Source: Serratia liquefaciens
GTDB taxonomy: Bacteria; Pseudomonadota; Gammaproteobacteria; Enterobacterales; Enterobacteriaceae
Reading direction: 5' to 3'
Assembly (NCBI RefSeq): GCF_027594825.1
Contig: NZ_CP088930.1
Coordinates: 2,107,019 to 2,171,018 of the forward strand
Length of the DNA: 64,000 nt
The notes under the pieces were generated by a model. It made no database searches. It saw nothing but the letters and a program-made list of their open reading frames with translations, and had not been told where the DNA came from. The first letter of the stretch is position 1, and every line of letters starts with the position of its first letter. This document shows, in pieces, positions 35,447-44,500 of this stretch. The translations under genes and the position numbers were made by a program.

Positions 35447-36763
35447 ATGAATAATCCGCTTTCGATGTTGGTGACCGATCTGTACCCGCAGCTGCAGGCC
35501 TGGCGGCGTGACTTTCACCGTTACGCCGAGTCCGGCTGGTTTGAGTTCCGTACCGCTACCCTGGTGGCGGAAGAGCTGGATCGGCTGGGCTACCGCCTGC
35601 AACTGGGCCGTGAAGTGATTAACGCCGACGCCCGCATGGGGTTACCGTCGGCCGAGGCTCTGCAGGCTCAGGAGCAGCGCGCCCGCGAACAGGGCGCGCT
35701 GGAAAAATGGCTGCCACATTTTTCCGGCGGCTTCGCCGGTATTGTCGCCACGCTGGACACCGGCCGCCCCGGGCCGGTGATCGCCTATCGCGTTGACATG
35801 GACGCTCTCGATCTCAACGAAAAGCTGCAGCCTGATCACCTGCCGTTTCGCGAAGGTTTTGCCTCCTGCAACAGCGGCATGATGCATGCATGCGGTCACG
35901 ATGGCCACACCACCATCGGCCTGGGGCTGGCACACGTTTTCAAAAGCCTGGAGCCTCAGCTCAACGGCACCATCAAACTGATTTTCCAACCGGCAGAGGA
36001 GGGCACCCGTGGCGCAAAATCCATGGTGGAAGCCGGCGTAGTGGACGACGTTGATTTCTTCACTGCGGTGCATATCGGCACCGGCGTGCCGGCCGGCGAA
36101 CTGGTGTGCGGCAGCGACAGCTTTATGGCGACCAGCAAACTCGACGTCACCTACCGTGGCGTGGCCGCCCATGCGGGGGCCAAACCGGAAGATGGCCGCA
36201 ATGCGCTGCTGGCGGCGGCACAGGCCACGCTGGGGCTGTACGCCATTCCACGCCACAGCGAAGGCAGCTCGCGCATCAACGTCGGTGTGCTGCAGGCAGG
36301 GACCGGTCGTAATGTGATCGCCGACCACGCATTTATGAAAGTAGAAACCCGTGGCGCCACCAATGCCATCAACGAATTTGTCTACCAGCAGGCGCTTAAC
36401 GTGATTGAGGGCGCGGCAAAAATGCACGGCGTTGAGTGCGATATCGCACTGATGGGCGCGGCGCAGAGCAGCAAACCGACCCAGCCGTGGGTGGACTACA
36501 TTCACCGACAGGCGCAGGGCATTGCCGAACTGAGTTCGGTGGTCGACCGCCGCGAGCAGGCCGCCGGTTCAGAAGACGCAACCTACATGATGGAACGGGT
36601 GAAATCGCACGGTGGACAGGCCTCGTACGTGATCTTCGGCACCGAGCTGAGCGCCGGGCACCACAATGAGAAGTTTGATTTTAACGAACAGGTCATGGCG
36701 GTGGCAGTGAAAACGCTGGCGTCGCTGGCGCTTAACCTGCCTACTTTTGGGAGCCAAGCATGA
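35447..36763 (+). CDS. abgA: p-Aminobenzoyl-glutamate hydrolase subunit A
   Basis: AbgA pairs with AbgB to hydrolyse p-aminobenzoyl-glutamate, a folate breakdown product, to p-aminobenzoate and glutamate. This 438-residue M20-family metallopeptidase subunit has [22 protein letters not shown] at the start, the metal-site segments [13 protein letters not shown] and [18 protein letters not shown], and [18 protein letters not shown] with the catalytic Glu pair. [21 protein letters not shown] marks the dimerisation lid domain, and [16 protein letters not shown] carries the last His ligand. The ATG at 35447 follows a short AGAT sequence. The stop overlaps abgB by 4 bases (ATGA). Confidence 0.95.
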   Translation: MNNPLSMLVTDLYPQLQAWRRDFHRYAESGWFEFRTATLVAEELDRLGYRLQLGREVINADARMGLPSAEALQAQEQRAREQGALEKWLPHFSGGFAGIVATLDTGRPGPVIAYRVDMDALDLNEKLQPDHLPFREGFASCNSGMMHACGHDGHTTIGLGLAHVFKSLEPQLNGTIKLIFQPAEEGTRGAKSMVEAGVVDDVDFFTAVHIGTGVPAGELVCGSDSFMATSKLDVTYRGVAAHAGAKPEDGRNALLAAAQATLGLYAIPRHSEGSSRINVGVLQAGTGRNVIADHAFMKVETRGATNAINEFVYQQALNVIEGAAKMHGVECDIALMGAAQSSKPTQPWVDYIHRQAQGIAELSSVVDRREQAAGSEDATYMMERVKSHGGQASYVIFGTELSAGHHNEKFDFNEQVMAVAVKTLASLALNLPTFGSQA

Positions 36764-38211
36764 GCCATCCACAGCTGCTGAAGTTTATCCATCACTACAT
36801 TGACCAACACCAGCCGCGTTTTAGCGCACTGAGCGACAGCATCTGGGATCACCCGGAAACACGCTTTACCGAAACCTATTCCGCCAATTTGCTGGCCGAT
36901 GCGCTGGAGCAAGAAGGTTTTACGCTTGAACGCGGCGTCGGCGGCATTGAAACCGCATTTATCGCCAGCTATGGCAGCGGCCAGCCGGTGATCGCCCTGC
37001 TGGGCGAGTACGACGCCCTTGCCGGATTAAGCCAACGGTCAGGCTGCGCCACGCCACAACCGCTGGTCGAAAACGGGAACGGCCACGGCTGTGGTCACAA
37101 CCTGTTGGGCACCGCCGCATTGGCGGGAGCCTTCGCGGTAAAAGCCTGGATGCAGCAACAGCGCCTGACCGGCACCGTGCGTTTCTACGGCTGCCCTGGC
37201 GAAGAGGGCGGTTCCGGCAAAACCTTTATGGTACGCGAGGGGCTGTTCGATGACGTCGACGCCGCCCTCACCTGGCACCCTGAAGGCTTCAGCGGCATGT
37301 TCAATACCAGCACCCTGGCCAATATTCAGGCAGCGTTTCAGTTCAAAGGGGTCGCCGCGCACGCCGCCAACTCACCCCACCTTGGCCGCAGCGCGCTGGA
37401 TGCCGTGACATTGATGAACACCGGTGCCAACTTCCTGCGTGAGCACATCGTGCAGGAAGCGCGATTGCACTATGCGGTTACCAATACCGGCGGCAGTTCG
37501 CCCAATGTGGTGCAAGCCGACGCCGAAGTGCTGTATCTGATCCGCGCGCCGCAGCTCGATCAAGCGCAAGATATTTACCAGCGAGTGATCAACATCGCCA
37601 AGGGTGCAGCGCTAATGACCGACACCCAAATGACGGTACGTTTCGACAAGGCCTGCTCCAACTATGTGCCAAACCGCAGCCTGGAGCAGGTGATGTATCG
37701 CCACGTCTGTGGCTTCGGTCTGCCGGAGTACAGCGAGGAGGAGCGCAGCTTCGCCACCGAGATCCGCCAAACGCTGAACAAAGACGACCTGCGTAATGCC
37801 AAGCTGAACATCGCCCGGACTGGCGGGGCGGCCGGCCGTGAATGGGTGCAAAACCTGGGCGACAAGGTACTGATGGATGAAGTCGCGCCTTATGTGGCCT
37901 CGGAAGATCTGCTGTACGGCTCCACCGACGTCGGCGACGTCAGTTGGGTGACGCCGACCGCTCAGTGCTTCAGCCCGTGCTTTGCGCTCGGCACTCCGCT
38001 GCACACCTGGCAACTGGTGGCGCAGGGCCGCACCTCTATCGCGCACAAGGGCATGTGCCTGGCGGGCAAGGTGATGGCGGCCACCGCCATCGACCTGTTG
38101 AGCGACAGCGCACTGCTGGCGGAGTGCCGCCGCGAGTTCGAACGCCAACGCACAGAACAGCCGTACAGTTGCCCAATCCCGCCAGGGGTTAACCCTTCGC
38201 CGTTAAAATAA
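36760..38211 (+). CDS. abgB: p-Aminobenzoyl-glutamate hydrolase subunit B
   Basis: AbgB is the second subunit of the p-aminobenzoyl-glutamate hydrolase. The 483-residue protein (481 in E. coli) is an M20-type peptidase with [71 protein letters not shown] and a lid domain with [25 protein letters not shown]. The C-terminal [21 protein letters not shown] holds a further metal-site region. Translation starts within the last codons of abgA (4-base overlap), which suits a 1:1 heterodimer. abgT follows after about 100 bases. Confidence 0.95.
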   Translation: MSHPQLLKFIHHYIDQHQPRFSALSDSIWDHPETRFTETYSANLLADALEQEGFTLERGVGGIETAFIASYGSGQPVIALLGEYDALAGLSQRSGCATPQPLVENGNGHGCGHNLLGTAALAGAFAVKAWMQQQRLTGTVRFYGCPGEEGGSGKTFMVREGLFDDVDAALTWHPEGFSGMFNTSTLANIQAAFQFKGVAAHAANSPHLGRSALDAVTLMNTGANFLREHIVQEARLHYAVTNTGGSSPNVVQADAEVLYLIRAPQLDQAQDIYQRVINIAKGAALMTDTQMTVRFDKACSNYVPNRSLEQVMYRHVCGFGLPEYSEEERSFATEIRQTLNKDDLRNAKLNIARTGGAAGREWVQNLGDKVLMDEVAPYVASEDLLYGSTDVGDVSWVTPTAQCFSPCFALGTPLHTWQLVAQGRTSIAHKGMCLAGKVMAATAIDLLSDSALLAECRREFERQRTEQPYSCPIPPGVNPSPLK

Positions 38212-38313
38212 AGACAGAACTGCGCAGGCCCGCCCACGGGTCTGTGAAAATAATTATAAATAAATCAAATAATAAAAAATAAACACAACAGGACAAACAC
38301 AGAGGGTAAGACA

Positions 38314-39840
38314 ATGAGTGAGGCCACAACGTCAGTCAATAAAAGCCCCGGTCGCGTTTTTTACTGGGTAGAACGCATCGGGAATAAAATCCCCAATCCA
38401 TTTTTACTGTTCGTCTATTTAATCGTTGTTTTAATGCTGGCCACGGCGCTGTTCTCCTGGCTGGACGTAGCGGTGAAGAACCCGGCCACCGGCGAGCTGA
38501 TCAAGGTGAATAACCTGATGAGCGTAGCGGGCATGCAGTGGATTTTCCCGAACATCATCCATAACTTCAGCAGCTTTGCGCCACTGGGGGCCATTCTGGC
38601 ACTGGTCATCGGCGCTGGGCTGGCAGAGAAAGTCGGGCTGTTGCAGGCGCTGATGTATAAAATGGCCTCACGCGTTAGCGCACGCTATGCCAGTTACATG
38701 GTGCTGTTTATCGCCTTCTTCAGCCACATTTCATCGGATGCCGCGCTGGTGGTGATGCCGCCGCTCGGCGCACTGATGTTCCTTGCCGTGGGCCGCCATC
38801 CCATTGCCGGGCTATTGGCCGCGATCGCCGGGGTCGCTTCCGGCTTTACCGCCAACCTGCTGATCGTCACCACCGACGTGCTGCTGTCCGGTATCAGTAC
38901 CGAGGCCACCAAAGCGGTAGACGCCACCGTTCACGTCAGCGTGATCGACAACTGGTACTTTATGGCCACCTCGGTGATCGTGCTGACCATCGCCGGCGCA
39001 CTGCTGACCGATAAGTTTATTGAACCCAGGTTGCCGGAGTGGCGCGGCAGCGCGGAAGACAAAATTGAAGCGCTGACCCCGCTACAAAACCGTGGGCTGA
39101 TGATGAGCGGCATTGCCGCACTGGTGTTTATCGCCATTATCGCCGCGCTGGTGGTACCGGAAGCCGCCCCGCTGCGCGATCCGAAAACCGGTTCGGTGAT
39201 CCCCTCGCCGTTCATCAAAGGCATTGTACCGATCATCATCCTGTTCTTTTTCACCGTCGGTATTACCTACGGCGTGGTGACCAAACAGATCCGACGGCCA
39301 GACGATATTCCCCACCACCTGATAGAGCCGATGAAGAGCATGGCCGGCTTTATCGTGATGGTGTTTCCGCTGTCGCAGTTCGTGGCGTTCTTTAACTGGA
39401 GCAACATGGGCAAGTTTATGGCCATCGGCCTGACCGACATGCTGGAAGCCGCCGGCATGAGCGGCGCACCGGCGTTCCTCGGTCTGATGTTCCTCTCCGC
39501 CTTCCTGTGCATGTTTATCGCCAGCGGTTCGGCCATCTGGTCGATTCTGGCACCGATCTTTGTCCCGATGTTTATGCTGCTCGGCTTCCACCCGGCATTC
39601 GCGCAGATGATCTTCCGCATTGCCGACTCCTCGGTGCTGCCGCTGGCACCGATGTCGCCGTTCCTGCCGCTGTTCCTCGGTTTCCTGCAGCGTTACCGCA
39701 AAGACGCCCAGCTCGGCACCTATTACGTGCTGATCCTGCCGTATCCGCTGGTGTTCTTTGCCGTGTGGATTTTACTGTTGCTGGCGTGGTACGCACTCGG
39801 CCTGCCGATCGGTCCGGGGGTCTATCCGAAGATGGGGTAA
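38314..39840 (+). CDS. abgT: p-Aminobenzoyl-glutamate transporter AbgT
   Basis: AbgT imports p-aminobenzoyl-glutamate for hydrolysis by AbgAB; some family members export sulphonamides. The 508-residue protein has an N-terminal amphipathic start (GRVFYWVERIGNKIPNPFLLFVYLI), the FSSFAPLGAILALVIGAGLAEKVGLLQALM re-entrant region, and SHISSDAALVVMPPLGALMFLAVGRHPIAGLLAAIAGVASGFTANLLIVTTDVLLSGISTEAT. A second inverted-topology half has ASGSAIWSILAPIFVPM and DSSVLPLAPMSPFLPLFLGF. An AACACAGAGGGTAAGACA sequence with GAGGGT precedes the ATG. It closes the operon, and a stem-loop follows 7 bases after the stop. Confidence 0.95.
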   Translation: MSEATTSVNKSPGRVFYWVERIGNKIPNPFLLFVYLIVVLMLATALFSWLDVAVKNPATGELIKVNNLMSVAGMQWIFPNIIHNFSSFAPLGAILALVIGAGLAEKVGLLQALMYKMASRVSARYASYMVLFIAFFSHISSDAALVVMPPLGALMFLAVGRHPIAGLLAAIAGVASGFTANLLIVTTDVLLSGISTEATKAVDATVHVSVIDNWYFMATSVIVLTIAGALLTDKFIEPRLPEWRGSAEDKIEALTPLQNRGLMMSGIAALVFIAIIAALVVPEAAPLRDPKTGSVIPSPFIKGIVPIIILFFFTVGITYGVVTKQIRRPDDIPHHLIEPMKSMAGFIVMVFPLSQFVAFFNWSNMGKFMAIGLTDMLEAAGMSGAPAFLGLMFLSAFLCMFIASGSAIWSILAPIFVPMFMLLGFHPAFAQMIFRIADSSVLPLAPMSPFLPLFLGFLQRYRKDAQLGTYYVLILPYPLVFFAVWILLLLAWYALGLPIGPGVYPKMG

Positions 39841-39846
39841 AGATTA

Positions 39847-39872
39847 CCGGCCTCTTGATATCGGGAGGCCGG
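39847..39872. terminator. Stem-loop between abgT and the Ail/OmpX gene
   Basis: CCGGCCTC and GAGGCCGG form a perfect 8-bp GC-rich stem with a 10-base loop in the 45-base gap between convergent genes. No T-run on either side, so termination strength is uncertain. Confidence 0.6.
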
Positions 39873-39885
39873 AAGCGTTCAACTA

Positions 39886-40461
39886 TCAGAAACGATAGCC
39901 AACGCCGATATTGAAACCGTTGATAGAGCGATTTTTACCACCGGCATCCAGTTTGGAGCCTTCATAACCGATATCTACCGCCAGATTTTCCATCGGGTTA
40001 ACCTGGAAACCAACACCGTACATAAAGGAGGTTTTCTTCTGGTTACCGCTCTCTTCACCCATATATTCGTAAGTGTTGTATGCGTAATTACTCCAGGAGG
40101 ACTTGTAATCCACCTTGTTATAATTCAAACCCAGCAGCACGTAAACGCTGACAAATTGATTAAAACGGTATGCCGGACCAACGGACAGTGAGTAATATTT
40201 AACTTCGGCATGATTATTAACCTTGTCGCGATAGACATTGTAAGACTCGTCCTTGTCACCGCTCATATAGGTAAATGAGCTGATAACGCTGATTGGCGAA
40301 TCCCACTCGTAACGGTACTTAACGTTCACGCCGTTGATATTCTTGAAGTCCTGCACCTTGCTCTGTGCATAACCGGCAGTGATGGTACTTTGCCCGGCAT
40401 TGGCAGCCATGCCGAAGCCCAGAGTGGAAAGAACCAAAGTGGAGATGATTAACTTTTTCAT
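39886..40461 (-). CDS. Ail/OmpX-family outer-membrane protein
   Basis: A 191-residue small barrel of the Ail/Lom/OmpX family (PF06316 type). The signal peptide MKKLIISTLVLSTLGFGMAANA is cleaved before GQSTITAGYAQSKV. Eight alternating beta strands follow with the family motifs KNINGVNVKYRYEWDSPISVISSFTYMSG, YYSLSVGPAYRFNQFVSVYVLLGLNY, and the end VGFQVNPMENLAVDIGYEGSKLD with the terminal NGFNIGVGYRF. Relatives mediate serum resistance or adhesion; the role here is not shown. GGAAG lies 6 bases before the ATG at 40461; an upstream frame to 40515 is not used. Base composition is lower in GC than abgT, similar to the genes beside cdiI. Confidence 0.9.
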   Translation of the reverse strand: MKKLIISTLVLSTLGFGMAANAGQSTITAGYAQSKVQDFKNINGVNVKYRYEWDSPISVISSFTYMSGDKDESYNVYRDKVNNHAEVKYYSLSVGPAYRFNQFVSVYVLLGLNYNKVDYKSSWSNYAYNTYEYMGEESGNQKKTSFMYGVGFQVNPMENLAVDIGYEGSKLDAGGKNRSINGFNIGVGYRF

Positions 40462-40640
40462 GCAATCTTCCTTAATCGTAAGTGGAACAACATTGGTAAA
40501 AAAATAACTATCCATATCGTACTGGCGGCATAAATCATTAATTTTGCATTATCTAACCCAATTGATAGATGAAATGACAGCGTAGCAAATTCAGTATCAT
40601 AATTAATTAGTCGTACCGGTAACTTGCGAGCTGCTTCGCG

Positions 40641-41207
40641 TCAATAGTAATTTCGTCCACCCAACAAGCCTGTTTTATAGCTGCACTCTTTATCTTCATT
40701 GCCCCAGGATTTTGGCGCATGGGTGCTACTGGTCAGGTCAACAATCCTTACACCAGAATTAACCGGGTAAATGTCATAATCGTGACCGACTTCAGGAATG
40801 AAACTGGATGAGCGCGTCTCTATTACTTGATTATATTGCGATCTAAAGGTTTCTTCTTTATAAGTAATCATAATATGCTGATTAGCTTTAATCTTATACT
40901 CTATGGCATCCCTCCCCTGCATCTCTGAAGATGGCGGCAGCATGCCCGGCAGTTTTTTGTTGTAGGTCGACTTGATACCGATGATATTAACACCAGCAGT
41001 TAAGCTCTTGGCATCTACAAGCTTGTAGCACTGCCCTGATTTCTCATAAACCTCAAAGGTTAACGGTGGCAGGTAGTTTTTCACTCTGATCCTGGAAAAA
41101 TCCGTTCCAGTGTAGTCATCGACAGATTTTGTTAAGTTCACGGAACAGCCAGAAACAGCAGTGACTGATAAAAAAACGGCAAAAATTGCACCTAATTTTA
41201 TTGCCAT
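40641..41207 (-). CDS. Unrecognised predicted lipoprotein
   Basis: I do not recognise this 188-residue protein. It has a lipoprotein signal (MAIKLGAIFAVFLSVTAVSGC) with the lipid-bearing Cys at residue 21, so it should sit in the inner or outer membrane facing the periplasm. Serine at +2 favours the outer membrane. The mature part is soluble and beta-rich, with further cysteines in SGQCYKLV and DKECSYK that could form a disulphide. The ATG at 41207 has GGAGT upstream. The gene is AT-rich and lies about 100 bases downstream of cdiI on the same strand. It may belong to the CDI cargo (for example an accessory or a second immunity factor), but nothing proves it. Confidence 0.75.
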   Translation of the reverse strand: MAIKLGAIFAVFLSVTAVSGCSVNLTKSVDDYTGTDFSRIRVKNYLPPLTFEVYEKSGQCYKLVDAKSLTAGVNIIGIKSTYNKKLPGMLPPSSEMQGRDAIEYKIKANQHIMITYKEETFRSQYNQVIETRSSSFIPEVGHDYDIYPVNSGVRIVDLTSSTHAPKSWGNEDKECSYKTGLLGGRNYY

Positions 41208-41309
41208 AATAATCACACTCCATTGTATGTAAGAATATGGATTTAAAAATATCTTAAGCATCCCTATCAAGGGGCATGCTCAGCCTTTTTCATTACGTCT
41301 ATTTATTTA

Positions 41310-41582
41310 TCAATCCTTTGGTGGTTCATTAGAGGATGATTTTTTATTAGCGTTATACTCATCTATCTTTGCAAAAATCCATGAACCAACACCGGCTGCA
41401 ACACCAACGATACCACTAACCACCAAAGAGTCTTTAAAAGATTGCTGAGTAAAGCGCAGCTCACCAAACTTTAAAAAATTAATACCAACCTTCACTATCA
41501 AAATGAACAAAAGAAAACACACAAAGCAGTAAATAACGCTAATAAACAATATTTTCAATTTCACTTTAGGTTTATTTTCCAT
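41310..41582 (-). CDS. cdiI: Candidate CDI immunity protein (two-helix membrane protein)
   Basis: A 90-residue protein starting MENKPKVKLKILF. It has two hydrophobic helices (about residues 9-30 and 52-71) with a short, mixed-charge loop between them and a charged C-terminal tail, so it is probably an inner-membrane hairpin. GGGGGA lies 5-6 bases before the ATG at 41582; an ATG at 41600 is also in frame but has a worse site. Its start overlaps the 3' end of cdiA by 11 bases, which is the position of CdiI in every CDI locus. A membrane immunity protein fits a toxin that acts at the membrane. I do not recognise its family. AT-rich like the toxin tail it would neutralise. Confidence 0.72.
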   Translation of the reverse strand: MENKPKVKLKILFISVIYCFVCFLLFILIVKVGINFLKFGELRFTQQSFKDSLVVSGIVGVAAGVGSWIFAKIDEYNANKKSSSNEPPKD

Positions 41583-44500
41583 TTTTATCCCCCACCCCAT
41601 TTATCGTGTTTTTCAATTCATTACTAATAACTTCGCCACCCATGGTGCCGAAGATATCGCTAACCATACCGGCTGATGGCCCTAATACAGGTTTAAGCAC
41701 CGTCGGAGCATAAGTTCCGATGGCACCACCGAACGCTGAGCCAGCGACACTGCCCGATAGAGCACCAGGATCAGCTCCATCAGTAAAGATAGTTCCACCA
41801 ATAGCAATACCGATATTCGCTGGGATACCTCTTCCAGGCGCTAATCCCCCCGTGACTGCCGCCGCCGTGGTGCTCCAATAATCATAAGTTTTGGATTCAT
41901 TCCCTGGCTTATTCATGTCGTACCATTGATATGCAGCATTTGCTCCACCACTTAAGACTGAGCTGACGGCAACCTTACCGATCGATGCTGCTGGCCCAAG
42001 GTAAATCGCCCCCGCAATCATTGCGCCATCAGCGTAACCATTTACTATCACTTTAGCGATATCGGCTCCCTCAGGCATATCTCCCTTGGCGTAATGACTC
42101 ATTGCAGCTTGAATTTCATCGAACGATTTTCCTTCGTTCATCATACTTGCTTGTAGAGTAGTCGCTCCTTGGCCATAACTCATCAACCCTGGTGGTAAAG
42201 TAATATTCTGGTCATTATTCTCAGAAGTATTCTTCCCGGATTGTCCACCAACGACCGCCCCCGCCGTATCACCGCTTGCCAGGCCGCCGGCCAAACCACC
42301 TGCAAGCGTAGCCAACGCGGAAACAGTCTGGCGCTGTTCTTCGCTCATTTTGCTGAAGTCACTGGTGCCGAACATCGCCTCGGCAATCGCTTTGGTGCCT
42401 AATGCAGCTGTCGCAGCGCCCGCAGCTCCCGCTGCGGCCGATTGGCCTTGCAGTTCAGCCAGTGCGCCAGCCACCACGGCATGTGCGATAATTCGGCTTT
42501 CCTCATTCGGTGCCAGACGATGAATCTGTTCAGCCAGATACGGCGCAGCCCCACCGGCAATCGCGGCTTGTAGATCGCCACCAGCTAACCCTTGCACTGC
42601 GGCAACCGCCGCCTGCATACCCTGTTGAACCTTACCGCCCGTACCATAGCCCGACTCGCTGAACGCCTGGTTATACGCCGTCTGGTAAATCTGCTCGTTG
42701 ATATCCTTATCGGTGATGACCTTGCCAGGTTTTTCTTTCGCCAGCTTATCTGCCGCGGCCTTGCGATCGGCATCGGTAACGTTATTCATTTTCTCGTTGG
42801 CGGCTTTGGTTGCGGCGATCGCCCCCTCGGTCCGCGCAATGTCCATCGCCTGATTGCCGATCTCGCCGATCAGCTGCGCCTGCTGTAGCCGTTTCTGCTC
42901 TTTCTCTTTGTCGAAGATCGGGCTTAACGTCTGGTTGGCGTGCTCCACGTCGCGGCTCAGGTCGTTGACGTCCTGCGTTTGTTTGTCCCGATCGCGGATG
43001 ATGATGGTGCCGTCGCTCACCGCCGCATGGGTGGTTGAGCTGTCGTGTCCGCTGTTGTTGGCCCCCACCAGCAGGCCGTTGGCCATGTTGCCGGCGAACT
43101 GGCTGCCGATGCTGCCGCCGGAGCTGATGCCTACGCTCTGGTGCTCCACTTCGAAATCAGCCTGATTGTGGATGTCCTTAAAGCCCAGCGTGCCGGTATC
43201 GAGCTTGTTTTTGTCGGCGGTGGCGGTGCTGCCGATCACCGCACCGTTAAGCTGGGTATGTTCGCCCACCGTCAGGTCAAAGCCGCCCTTGCCGGCGAAG
43301 ATGCCCGTCTGCTCCTGCACGCTGTCGTAATTGCTGTGCATCTTGTCTTTGCTCAGGCTGATGCTGCCCGAACCGGTCATCGAACCGAAGGTGAAGCTGC
43401 CACCGGCGCTGGCGTTTTGCTGTTTGGAATCGTAACGATCGCTGTCCTGCTGGCTTTCCAGCAGCAGATTGCGGCCCACGTCGGCCTTGACCGATTCGCC
43501 GGTGACCTGTGCGCCGATCAGGTTGGTATCGCGCCCGCTGGTAATCTTGACCTGATTACCGGCGTTAACCGTGGTTTCGGTGTGGCTGGTGCCGTTGCCC
43601 TTCTCGTTACCCTTGCCCTTGTTGACGCTGGCGGAAACGCTCAGCCCAATACCGCCGGAACCGACACCGATACCCACGCCCAGCGTACCGCCCTGGCTCT
43701 CGTTTTTACCGTCCAGATACTGGGTGTTCTCGGCGGAAAGCAGGTTAACGTCGCGATTGGCATTCAGGGTGACGTCCTTGCCCGCCTGCAACTGGCTGCC
43801 CTGCACCAGGATGTCGCCGTCCTGGCCCTTCACGCCGTTGCCGCTGGCGGTAATGCTCAGGTTGTTGCCCGCCGTCAGGCTGCTGCCCTGCGCGGTGCTC
43901 TGCCCGCTGTTTTGAGTAGACGTGGAAGACTGGGTACCGTAGGAAATGCTGATCCCCACCATGTTGTTATTGGCCGGATCGGCGCCCTGCGCCTGCGCCA
44001 AACGCGCCGCCTGCACCGCCTGTACGCCGCTCAGCGCCGCCTTGGTTCCCTGTAATGCCGCCAGACGACTGTCGTCGGTGGATTTCGCCTGCTGCGAGGT
44101 TTCTACCGCAGTGTTCAGCGCACTGCCGACCGTGCCGGACAGTGCCAGCGTCAGGCCGGATTTCTTCTGTTCGACCTTGTGAGTCTGGCTGTTCTGATCC
44201 TGCGCCTGTGTCACCGACACATTCTTGCCGCTCAGCGCCATGTCCTTGCCGGCCACCAGTTCGGACCCGGTCACCGCCAGGTTATTACCGGCCCCCAGGG
44301 TGACGTTGCCGTTTACGCTGCCGACGGTGCTGCCCTGATTGGTCAGCCCCTGCGCGGTATCCGTGGTTTTCAGGCTTTCGGTGCCGTAGCTGATGCCGAT
44401 GCCACCGCTGCTCATCAGGCCGGATTTTTTCTCCTGCTTGAGGTGCAGTTCACTGTTGCTTTCGGTCGCGCCGGTGATGCTAAGATCGTTCCCTGCCAGC

